Part shown: piece by piece, positions 23,853 through 31,886 of the stretch | Position numbering within the stretch: position 1 is the first letter of the stretch | How the letters are laid out: each line of letters opens with the position of its first letter | Assembly: GCA_964415045.1 (NCBI GenBank) | Contig: CAYPZL010000011.1 | Span: forward strand, 1-52,927 | Reading direction: 5' to 3' | DNA: 52,927 bases | Source: CAYPZL01 sp964415045 | Lineage (GTDB): Bacteria; Planctomycetota; Phycisphaerae; Sedimentisphaerales; Anaerobacaceae | Program-made: the position numbers and the translations under genes | Notes under the pieces: generated by a model | Seen by the model: only the letters and a program-made list of their open reading frames with translations | Databases searched by the model: none | Told to the model about the DNA's origin: nothing

Positions 23853-26528
23853 ATTTGCGCGACACAGGCCAACACGCAGCCCCGGCAATGGGAGTTTCAA
23901 CTCGGTAGTATTGCGGACCTCGAGAATCTCGGCCGGGAGTTAGGCGTCTCGGTCGAAGCGCAGGAGGACGTTTCCATTCTGGCCGAGCCGGTCGATCTGG
24001 GCGGGCTGGTCATCCCGAATTCGCTGTCCGTTCACGCGATGGAAGGCTGTGACGGCGACGCGCAAGGCCGGCCCAGCAAGCTCACCGTGCGCCGGTACGA
24101 GCGTTTCGGGGCCGGCGGCGCCGGGCTGCTCTGGGCCGAAGCCATCGCCGTGGTTCCGGAGGCCAGGGCCAACCCGCGACAGTTGTGGTTGCACGAGGGC
24201 AGCCAGGAGGCCTTCGCGGCGCTGGTGAAACGGGCACGAGAAAAAGCCGCCGAGGCCAACGGTTCGAATCACCGCCCCGTCATGGTGGCGCAACTGACCC
24301 ATTCGGGCCGCTACAGCAAGCCCCAAGGCGTCACGCAGCCCATCATCGGCCAGCGCGATCCGTATCGCGACCCGCTGATCCCGCAGTGGCCGCCTCACCT
24401 TGAGGGCGTCAGCAAAATCCGCGACGACTCGGCCATTGCCAGCGATGAGTATCTCGACAGCCTGGTCTCGGCGTACGTCAAAGCGGCCCGGATTGCCTTC
24501 GCGGCCGGCTTCGACGCGGTGGATATCAAATCCTGTCACGGATATTTGCTCAACGAGCTGCTCGCCTGCCACAAGCGCCCGGGCAAGTACGGAGGCTCGT
24601 TCGAGAATCGCACGCGCCTGATCCTGGACATCGTCGACCGCATCCATCAGGAGATTGGCGAGGCCGCCCGCGTTGTGATGCGCCTGGGAATCTACGACGC
24701 CATTCCGTACCCTTACGGCTGGGGCGTCCATCGAGACGACTACACCAAGGCTGATTTGACCGAACCGAAGAAGCTGATCGGGTTGTTGCAGCAGCGGGGC
24801 GTCAATCTCATCGACATCACCGTGGCCAATCCTTATTACAATCCCCACATCGGCCGTCCTTTCAACGAGCCGATCGTCGGGGCCTATCCGGAGCCCGAGC
24901 ATCCGTTGACCGGCGTGGCCCGGCTGGTCGATCTGACCGGAGACGTGCAGAAAGCCTTCCCGGACGTGGCTCTGGTCGGGACGGGCTATAGCTGGCTGCG
25001 GACCCTCATGGCCAACGTCGGCGCCGCCAACAAAGCCAGAGGGCGGGTGACTATCGTCGGCGGCGGGCGCATGGCGTTTGCGTATCCTGACTTTCCAAGG
25101 GACATTCTGCGGGACGGCAGGATGTATCCGGAGAAGGTCTGCGTCAGTTGCAGCGCCTGCGTGCAGATCATGCGCGACGGGGGCCGGACCGGGTGCGTCG
25201 TCCGGGACAACAAGGTCTACGGCCCAATCTTCCGGCACGGCCGCATGAGTGACAGGGACAACTTGCAGCGTCTCGCCGCCGCCTGCCGTAAGTGCCAGGA
25301 ACCGACCTGCCAGCTCGGCTGTCCGGCCGGCATTGAAATCCCCAGGTTCATTCATCTCTTCCTCGATGGCCAGGAGCGCCAGGCGTACGAGGTCCTGCGC
25401 GAGGCGAACGTCTTTCCCGAGGTGTGCGCGTGGCTCTGCCCCGTGGAGCAGCAGTGCCAGGGCAACTGTCTCGAGGGCTTCATCGGGGACGGACCGTTGC
25501 CGATTGCGGACATTCAACGGTATCTCGCCGAGCGGGCGAACAAGGAGGGGTGGTCCAGGTTGCGCGTTCCGGAAAAAGCCACGGGCAAGCGCGTGGCCGT
25601 CATCGGCGCCGGTCCGGCCGGTCTGGCTTGTGCGGCGCGGGTTCTCGAAGCGGGACACACCGTTGCGATTTTCGACAGAAGCCTCGAATTCGGGGGTATG
25701 GTCCAATCGGTGATCCCGCCGGACCGGCAGAGCACCTCGCTCAAGAATGAGCTTACGGCAGTCTTTTCCGACGTGCCGCCGGATCGCATGACGCTTCATC
25801 TGGGCAAGGAACTCACGGCCGACTTCAACCTGGACGCCATCATGGCCCAGGGGTACGACGCCGCCTTCCTTGGGCTGGGGTTACCCAAAGCCGCCGGCAT
25901 CACGGAGCAGAAGCTTGGCGGTCTCTGGAACGCCATGGATTTCCTTTGTGCCGCCAAGCAGAACGGGAACCTCACGCTCGGCGGTCAATCGGTTGCCGTC
26001 ATCGGTGGCGGCAATACGGCGATGGATGCCGCCGTCACGGCTGCCCGGGTGGGAGCGAAAGACGTGTACGTGATCTACCGTCGGTCGTTCCGGGAGATGC
26101 CCGCCTGGGGCGCCGAGCGCGACCGGGCCATGGATGAAGGCGTTCATTTCCTGACTCTGACACAGCCGCTTCAATACCATGGCGCCGACGGAAAGCTCAC
26201 GGGCATCCAGCTTTGCCCGACCCGGCTCGGTGAGCCCGACGCCAGCGGCCGACGCCGGCCCGAGCCACTGGAATCCAGCGCCTACGATCTGGACATGGAC
26301 GTTGTGGTGGAGGCCATCGGCCAGACGGCGCCGGCCGGCATCGAGGAGCTGCTCGGCGGTGTGAAGATCGAGAAGGGGTTGATCCGCACGGAGGACGATT
26401 CTCTGGCGACGTCCCGGGCGGGCGTTTTTGCCGGCGGGGACTTCGTTCGCGGACCGGCAACCGTGGTGGCTGCCGTTGCTGACGGGATGAGGGCCGCCAG
26501 GGAAATCGATCAGTTTCTACAGCCATAG
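23853..26528 (+). CDS. Old-yellow-enzyme-like barrel fused to a GltD-type FAD/NAD(P)H Fe-S oxidoreductase
   Basis: The protein has about 891 residues if it starts at ATT 23853. The N-terminal OYE-type FMN barrel (about 45-415) begins with the family sequence PNSLSVHAMEGCDG. A FadH-like cysteine set follows (C430, C433, C436, C448). A GltD-type module then brings C478, C481, C486, C490 and C525, C529, C535, C539, consistent with two further 4Fe-4S sites. FAD (GAGPAG at 585) and NAD(P) (GGGNTA) Rossmann folds and a terminal GGD motif complete it. NAD(P)H electrons should run through FAD and Fe-S to FMN and reduce a conjugated C=C or similar bond. The next genes suggest a sugar-derived substrate. 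An ATG start at 24039 would remove 62 residues of conserved-looking sequence. Confidence 0.85.
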   Translation: MCATQANTQPRQWEFQLGSIADLENLGRELGVSVEAQEDVSILAEPVDLGGLVIPNSLSVHAMEGCDGDAQGRPSKLTVRRYERFGAGGAGLLWAEAIAVVPEARANPRQLWLHEGSQEAFAALVKRAREKAAEANGSNHRPVMVAQLTHSGRYSKPQGVTQPIIGQRDPYRDPLIPQWPPHLEGVSKIRDDSAIASDEYLDSLVSAYVKAARIAFAAGFDAVDIKSCHGYLLNELLACHKRPGKYGGSFENRTRLILDIVDRIHQEIGEAARVVMRLGIYDAIPYPYGWGVHRDDYTKADLTEPKKLIGLLQQRGVNLIDITVANPYYNPHIGRPFNEPIVGAYPEPEHPLTGVARLVDLTGDVQKAFPDVALVGTGYSWLRTLMANVGAANKARGRVTIVGGGRMAFAYPDFPRDILRDGRMYPEKVCVSCSACVQIMRDGGRTGCVVRDNKVYGPIFRHGRMSDRDNLQRLAAACRKCQEPTCQLGCPAGIEIPRFIHLFLDGQERQAYEVLREANVFPEVCAWLCPVEQQCQGNCLEGFIGDGPLPIADIQRYLAERANKEGWSRLRVPEKATGKRVAVIGAGPAGLACAARVLEAGHTVAIFDRSLEFGGMVQSVIPPDRQSTSLKNELTAVFSDVPPDRMTLHLGKELTADFNLDAIMAQGYDAAFLGLGLPKAAGITEQKLGGLWNAMDFLCAAKQNGNLTLGGQSVAVIGGGNTAMDAAVTAARVGAKDVYVIYRRSFREMPAWGAERDRAMDEGVHFLTLTQPLQYHGADGKLTGIQLCPTRLGEPDASGRRRPEPLESSAYDLDMDVVVEAIGQTAPAGIEELLGGVKIEKGLIRTEDDSLATSRAGVFAGGDFVRGPATVVAAVADGMRAAREIDQFLQP

Positions 26529-26546
26529 ACGAGAGGAAATCTGCAT

Positions 26547-27317
26547 ATGTGTGATAAACCCGTCGCTATCGTGACCGGTGCCAGCCGGGGCATCGGCCGG
26601 GGCATCGCCCTGGAGCTGGCCTCGCTGGGCTACGATCTGGTGATCAACCGGGCGCAGAACGAGGAGCCGGCCGTGTTGAAAGAGGCCCAGAGGCTGGACG
26701 CGGCCTGCGTCTTCGCACCGGGTAACATCAGCGAAACCGAAGTACGGAAGCAAATCGTCGATGCGGCTCGCTCGGCGTTCGGACGCTGTGACATGCTCGT
26801 CAATAACGCCGGTGCCGCCCCCTCCCAACGGCTCGATATCCTCGAGGCGACCGAGGAGAGCTTTGACAGAGTGCTCGGCATCAATCTCAAGGGACCTTAC
26901 TTCCTCACGCAACTCGTCGCCAACTGGATGATCGAGCAGAGAAAGCAGGACCCGGACCGCCCGCTGCGAATCGTCAACACCGGCTCGATTTCCTCCTACA
27001 CCAGCTCACCCTCGCGCGGCGAGTACTGCGTCAGCAAGGCGGGAATGGCCATGATGACCAAGCTCTATGCCGACCGGCTGGGCGAGTACAATATCGGCGT
27101 GTTCGAGGTCAGCCCGGGCATCATTGCCACCGATATGACCAGTGCAGTCAAGGACAAGTACGACAAGCTCATCGCCGAGGGGCTCACTCCGATCAAACGC
27201 TGGGGAACGCCCGAGGACGTTGCCAGGGCCGTCGGCGCCATCGCCGAGGGCCGGCTCGATTTTGCCACGGGAACCGTCATCAACGTCGACGGAGGCTTTC
27301 ATCTTCACAGACTGTGA
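26547..27317 (+). CDS. Short-chain dehydrogenase/reductase (FabG-like)
   Basis: This 256-residue classical SDR has the cofactor motif TGASRGIGRG (10-19), NNAG, Ser in TGSISS and the catalytic YxxxK in YCVSKAG (near 160). It ends in the usual VDGGFH. In this cluster it would reduce or oxidise a keto sugar acid, for example a 4-deoxy-5-keto uronate made by a lyase. A fatty-acid role is less likely because no other fatty-acid gene is near. It lies 18 bases after the fusion gene and 9 before the aldolase. Confidence 0.88.
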   Translation: MCDKPVAIVTGASRGIGRGIALELASLGYDLVINRAQNEEPAVLKEAQRLDAACVFAPGNISETEVRKQIVDAARSAFGRCDMLVNNAGAAPSQRLDILEATEESFDRVLGINLKGPYFLTQLVANWMIEQRKQDPDRPLRIVNTGSISSYTSSPSRGEYCVSKAGMAMMTKLYADRLGEYNIGVFEVSPGIIATDMTSAVKDKYDKLIAEGLTPIKRWGTPEDVARAVGAIAEGRLDFATGTVINVDGGFHLHRL

Positions 27318-27326
27318 GGTTCGCCT

Positions 27327-28112
27327 ATGGACGTCAAAACTGCTATCACAACGCTTCTGCGCGACGGCTTCATCCTCGTTTTCAACCAGGACCGGCTCGA
27401 TATCGTCAAGACGGCCGAGGCCCTGATCGAGGCTGGCATCGCCAACATGGAGGTCACGTGCCGGATCAGTCGGCCACTGGAGAAGCTGGCCCGGCTCCGC
27501 AAAGAGCTGCCCGATTTCGTGGCGGGCTGCGCCAGTCTGATCGATTCGCCCGGCATGCTCGAGCTCTACAACCAGGCCCATCCGGACGATCCGTTGCCGA
27601 CGCTGGCGCAGGTCGTCGATGCCGGAGCGTGCTATCTCGTCTCGGCGATCAATTTCAGCGACGCCGGCTTCCGCACATTCGCCGGGAAGGTGGCGATGAT
27701 ACCGGGCTGCGGCAGTGCGACCGAGGTGGTCACGCAATTCGCCCGGGGGGCGAACCTGTGCAAGATCTTCCCCGCCAAACAGCTTGGCGGCCCGGCGTTT
27801 GTCAAGGCCATCGATCCGGCGCTTCACAAGACCATCAGCCTGGTTCCGACGGGCGGCACGAACGCCGCCAACATCCCCGATTACATCGACGCCGGTGTGC
27901 TCGTCCTGGGCGGCTCGTTCAGCATGATCGACAAGGCCACGATGCAGAAGATCATCGAAGAACAGGATTACAAGCTGCTGGCCCGGGAACTGGCCGCGAT
28001 CAAGCAGCTCATCGACCGCCATCGCAGCGAAACGTATCCTGATCTGGATCTTCCCGGCGCGTCCCTGGAACAAATCAGCGGGATCACCGGACGAGTTTTC
28101 AACGTCACTTGA
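27327..28112 (+). CDS. KDPG/KHG aldolase-like protein
   Basis: The 261-residue protein belongs to the Eda fold: TIM barrel with base Glu42 (MEVT) and Schiff-base Lys146 (LCKIFPA). It should split 2-keto-3-deoxy-6-phosphogluconate or a related 2-keto-3-deoxy acid into pyruvate and an aldehyde. It is about 50 residues longer than E. coli Eda, with an extra helical C-terminus (KQLIDRHRSET onwards). Together with the PfkB/KdgK-like kinase at 31887 it gives the last two steps of an Entner-Doudoroff-type pathway. Confidence 0.85.
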   Translation: MDVKTAITTLLRDGFILVFNQDRLDIVKTAEALIEAGIANMEVTCRISRPLEKLARLRKELPDFVAGCASLIDSPGMLELYNQAHPDDPLPTLAQVVDAGACYLVSAINFSDAGFRTFAGKVAMIPGCGSATEVVTQFARGANLCKIFPAKQLGGPAFVKAIDPALHKTISLVPTGGTNAANIPDYIDAGVLVLGGSFSMIDKATMQKIIEEQDYKLLARELAAIKQLIDRHRSETYPDLDLPGASLEQISGITGRVFNVT

Positions 28113-28150
28113 AAGAAGCAGTAGTGCCCTGTCTCAACTCATTAGAGGGT

Positions 28151-28254
28151 TGTCATGCTGAACGAAGTGAAGCATCTGGGCAAAGAAAGAGAAGTCGGCA
28201 TCGCGTCAGAAGGGACGTGCGGTGGCCAGATCCTTCGCTCCGCTCAGGATGACA
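28151..28254. repeat. 104-bp imperfect inverted repeat
   Basis: The left arm TGTCATGCTGAACGAAGTGA continues to 28179. The right arm runs 28226-28254 and reads, on the other strand, TGTCATCCTGAGCGGAGCGA onwards. The 29-base arms match at about 24 positions. This is a dispersed repeat of a type found between genes in many bacteria. It separates the aldolase gene from the BNR-4 gene and may end or weaken transcription between them. Confidence 0.7.
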
Positions 28255-28294
28255 ATCATCTTATGACGAGCGACGGAGCAGCAGAAGGGGAGCC

Positions 28295-29797
28295 ATGGTA
28301 AGAAACCGTTCGATTCAGCCTTCTTGTGACATGCGACAGGGATGGCTTCTGGCAGTTGTCAGCATCCTATTCTGTGCAATCCCCGGCGCGCGAGCCGCCC
28401 AAGAGAGTAAAGACTCCCAATTGACTCTCAACGCCAAAGACACGGGGTATCGCGGCATCTGGTACATGAACCAGCCGCTCAAGAACGAGTATCGCTACAA
28501 GTACAGCGGTGGGCTCGGAACCTACTGCGCCAAACACAGGCCGTTCGCGGTGTACTGCAAGAAGGTCAACAAAACCTTCTTCTGCTACGGGGGGACGCTT
28601 AAGGGCTCCGTCCTGGCCGAGGAGGGGACGCGGGACAGTCTGCTGCACATGGTTTCTTATTACGACCACACCACCGGCAAGGTCCCGCGGCCCACCATTT
28701 TGCTCGACAAGAAGACCACGGACGCGCATGACAACCCCGTCATCTCGATGGATGACAAAGGGTATATCTGGATTCTCTCCACGTCGCACGGAACGTCGCG
28801 GCCTTCGTACATTCACCGCAGCAAGAGGCCCTACGACGTGGACGAATTCGAGCGGATCAAGCCCACGAAGATCGAGGACGGCAAGCCGGTCCCCATGACG
28901 AACTTCTCGTACATGCAGCCCTGGTTCGTTCCGGGTCGAGGCTTCGCCGCCTTCTTCACGCGCTACAACTATCCGGCCCCGCGCACGCCTTGTTTTATGA
29001 CCAGCACCGACGGCATCCACTGGTCGCAGTGGCAGCGTCTGGCCGCCATCGATGCGGGACACTACCAGATCGGTATCGCCACCGCGAAGAAGGCCGGAAC
29101 GGTTCTCAACTATCATCCCAGGGGCAAAGGCCTCAACTGGCGTACGAACCTGTACTATCTCGAAACGACCGATTACGGCAAATCGTGGCACGCCGCCGAC
29201 GGGCGGAATCTGGACCTGCCATTGACCGAGCCCCATAACCCCGCTCTCGTGTACGACTACGAGAAGGAGGGGCTGCTTGCCTACCTCAAGGACATTCGCT
29301 TCGATCGACATGGCTTTCCGGTGATTCTCTACATCACCAGCAAGGGCTTTGAGTCGGGTCCGAAGAACGACCCGCGCACGTGGACGACCGCGCGGTGGAC
29401 GGGAGACCGATGGGAGATTCGCCCCGTGACGACCTCCGACAACAACTACGACATGGGCTCGCTCTACATCGAGGACGACGGCGTCTGGCGAATCGTCGGT
29501 CCCACGCAGACCGGGCCGCAGCCGTACAACCCTGGCGGCGAAGTGGCCACGTGGGCCAGCCGCGACCAGGGCGCGACCTGGCGTAAGGTCAAGCAACTGA
29601 CACACGACAGCGCATTCAACCACACGTACGCCCGGCATCCGGTGAATGCCCACGACGAGTTTTACGCCCTCTGGGCCGACGGGCACGGGCGCCGGCCCTC
29701 GGAATCCTCGATCTACTTCTGCAACAAGGCCGGCGACGTGTATCGTCTGCCGCGCCAAATGGCGGGGGATTTCGCCAGGCCCAAACGCGTGGATTAA
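28295..29797 (+). CDS. Secreted BNR-4 repeat propeller protein, candidate polysaccharide lyase
   Basis: This 500-residue protein has a signal peptide (about 13-35) and a BNR-4-type beta-propeller. Repeats carry Asp-box-like turns (STDGIHWSQW, TTDYGKSWHA, SRDQGATWRK). Regions with conserved His, Tyr and Arg (DNPVISMDDKGYIWILSTSH, FSYMQPWF, DAGHYQIGIAT) resemble those of PL24/PL25-type ulvan-lyase propellers of the same superfamily. A lyase activity fits the KDG-type enzymes around it, but I cannot confirm the catalytic residues. The ATG at 28295 has GGGGAGC just upstream. An alternative at 28331 lacks a ribosome site. Confidence 0.82.
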   Translation: MVRNRSIQPSCDMRQGWLLAVVSILFCAIPGARAAQESKDSQLTLNAKDTGYRGIWYMNQPLKNEYRYKYSGGLGTYCAKHRPFAVYCKKVNKTFFCYGGTLKGSVLAEEGTRDSLLHMVSYYDHTTGKVPRPTILLDKKTTDAHDNPVISMDDKGYIWILSTSHGTSRPSYIHRSKRPYDVDEFERIKPTKIEDGKPVPMTNFSYMQPWFVPGRGFAAFFTRYNYPAPRTPCFMTSTDGIHWSQWQRLAAIDAGHYQIGIATAKKAGTVLNYHPRGKGLNWRTNLYYLETTDYGKSWHAADGRNLDLPLTEPHNPALVYDYEKEGLLAYLKDIRFDRHGFPVILYITSKGFESGPKNDPRTWTTARWTGDRWEIRPVTTSDNNYDMGSLYIEDDGVWRIVGPTQTGPQPYNPGGEVATWASRDQGATWRKVKQLTHDSAFNHTYARHPVNAHDEFYALWADGHGRRPSESSIYFCNKAGDVYRLPRQMAGDFARPKRVD

Positions 29798-29834
29798 GCG
29801 GTCATTCGTGATACGGAACAAGGGACAGGGAACT

Positions 29835-31871
29835 GTGGAGACACGAGAGATAGCCAACCAGCGGGTGGTGTTCCATCGCTACAACACCGTCATTGTCGGC
29901 GCGGGCGCCGCCGGCATGAACTGTGCCGTGCATCTTTGCGAGTTCATGCGGCGCAAGGGCGTTGAGGATGCGCCCGACCGCATCGCCGTCGTCACCGGCG
30001 GCTTGAAGCTCGGTACGTCGCGCATGAGCGGCTCGGACAAGCAGACCTACTACAAGGTAGGGACCAGCCCGGACGTGCCCGACTGCGCCGAGGCGTTCGC
30101 CCGGACGCTTACGGCCGGCGGATGTTGTCATGGTGATCTGGCTCTGGTCGAGGGGATCAACTCCCTGCGTGAATTCTATCATCTGGTGCAGGCGGGCGTT
30201 CCGTTTCCCACCGATGCGAGCGGCGCATTCATCGGCTACAAGACCGATCACGACCCGGCCGAGAGAGCCACCAGCGCCGGCCCGAAGACCAGCAAGTTCA
30301 TGAGCGAGTGCCTGCAGCAGCAAGTCGAGCGCTATGGCGTCGAGATTTTCGACCAACACGAGGCGGCGCGCCTGCTCCCTGTGGAATCCGGCGATTCCAG
30401 GCGAATCGCGGGCGTGATGACACTCGACAAGCGTGCGATGGCCGAATCAAACTACGGTATCCATGTCTTCCTCGCGAGCAACGTCGTGCTCGCCGCGGGC
30501 GGGCCGGGAGAGCTCTACAAAACCAGTGTCTATCCCAGGGGCCAGCTTGGCATCCATGGACTGGCCTTTCGCGCGGGATTGGCCGCGGAGAATGTCACCG
30601 AGTCGCAGTTCGGATTGGCCAGCACGAAATTTCGCTGGAATGTCTCGGGAACGTACATGCAGGCGGTGCCGCGCATCTTCAGCACGGACGCCGACGGCCG
30701 GGACGAACGCGAGTTTCTCGCCGACTTTTTCCCGTCCATGAAGACGATGGCCACGGACATCTTCCTCAAGGGCTATCAGTGGCCCTTCGATCCGCAGAAG
30801 ATCGAGAACTTCAAGTCCTCCCTCATCGACGTTCTGGTCTTCAACGAAACGCAGAAGGGGCGTCGGGTCTTCATGGATTTTCAGAAGAACCCCCTCGGCT
30901 CGGCCTCGATGGAGCCGTTCGCCGTTGAGCATCTCGAACCTGAAGCGTGCGAATACCTCACCAGAGCCGGCGCCCTCCAGGCGATCCCCATCGAGCGTCT
31001 CGCCCACATGAACCCGCTCGCTATCGAAATTTACCGGGAAAACGGTATCGATCTATACTCCGAGCCGCTGGAGATTGCGGTCTGTGCCCAGCACAACAAC
31101 GGGGGCTTTGCGGTGAACCAGTGGTGGGAGTCCAGCATCGCGCACACGTTCGTGATCGGCGAGATGGCCGGCACGCACGGCGTCAAGCGACCCGGCGGCT
31201 CGGCCCTCAACGCCGGACAGGTCGGCGGTCTGCGCGCCGCCGAGTTCATCGTCAACGCCTATGGCAGTGAAATGGCGGATTACGCCGAGGCCGAAGAGCA
31301 GGTGGATCGGCAGATTCAAGAGTTTGTCGCTGCGCTTGCCCGGTGGGGCGAATCCTCCGGGCCATCGCCACCGGATGCGGTCGAGGAGATTCAACATCGC
31401 ATGACCGCTTCAGCCGGGCACATCAGGGAGATTGAGGACGCGAAGTCGAGCCTGCACGACGCAGTTCGGCTTTGTCGGCGCATTCGGAATGAGGGCCTGG
31501 CTGCGAAGGATTCGCGTACGCTCGCGGCCGCGATACAGGCCGAACATCTGGCTTTGACGAGCGTGGCGTACCTCAAAGCGATTGTCGAGCTGCTCGCCGG
31601 CGGCGCCGGCTCGCGCGGTTCGTACCTTGTGCTCAGCGCCGCCGGCACGGCGATTCACCCGGACGTTCTCGACAGGCGCACCGGCGAGCCGCTGACGTTC
31701 AAGCCGGAGAATGAGACCCTGAGAGACTCGATCCTGCGCATCGAATACGATGAGGAGGCCGGCGATCTGTTCACCTGCACGACGGTTGCCCCGCGACCGG
31801 TTCCGAGTGGCAGAAAGGCCTTTGAGCCGGCCTGGCAGGACTATCGAGAGGGCAAGATCTACCACGTGTGA
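29835..31871 (+). CDS. FAD-dependent fumarate-reductase/succinate-dehydrogenase-type flavoprotein
   Basis: The 678-residue protein has the FAD motif GAGAAGMNCA near residue 20, a flavin-linked fold (LAAGGPGELYKTSVYPRGQLG, HGVKRPGGSALNAGQVGGLRAAE) and a C-terminal helical domain as in SdhA/FrdA. No iron-sulfur or membrane subunit is encoded near, so the electron partner is unknown. The frame is open from 29646, but the true start is probably GTG at 29835 after AAGGGA. An ATG start further upstream lies inside the preceding gene. In this sugar-acid cluster it may oxidise or reduce a dicarboxylate-like intermediate. Confidence 0.83.
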   Translation: METREIANQRVVFHRYNTVIVGAGAAGMNCAVHLCEFMRRKGVEDAPDRIAVVTGGLKLGTSRMSGSDKQTYYKVGTSPDVPDCAEAFARTLTAGGCCHGDLALVEGINSLREFYHLVQAGVPFPTDASGAFIGYKTDHDPAERATSAGPKTSKFMSECLQQQVERYGVEIFDQHEAARLLPVESGDSRRIAGVMTLDKRAMAESNYGIHVFLASNVVLAAGGPGELYKTSVYPRGQLGIHGLAFRAGLAAENVTESQFGLASTKFRWNVSGTYMQAVPRIFSTDADGRDEREFLADFFPSMKTMATDIFLKGYQWPFDPQKIENFKSSLIDVLVFNETQKGRRVFMDFQKNPLGSASMEPFAVEHLEPEACEYLTRAGALQAIPIERLAHMNPLAIEIYRENGIDLYSEPLEIAVCAQHNNGGFAVNQWWESSIAHTFVIGEMAGTHGVKRPGGSALNAGQVGGLRAAEFIVNAYGSEMADYAEAEEQVDRQIQEFVAALARWGESSGPSPPDAVEEIQHRMTASAGHIREIEDAKSSLHDAVRLCRRIRNEGLAAKDSRTLAAAIQAEHLALTSVAYLKAIVELLAGGAGSRGSYLVLSAAGTAIHPDVLDRRTGEPLTFKPENETLRDSILRIEYDEEAGDLFTCTTVAPRPVPSGRKAFEPAWQDYREGKIYHV

Positions 31872-31886
31872 CGCAAAGGAGGTACC

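Noticed and set aside
23940..25799. A 619-codon - strand open frame
   Set aside because: It is the shadow of the OYE-GltD gene.
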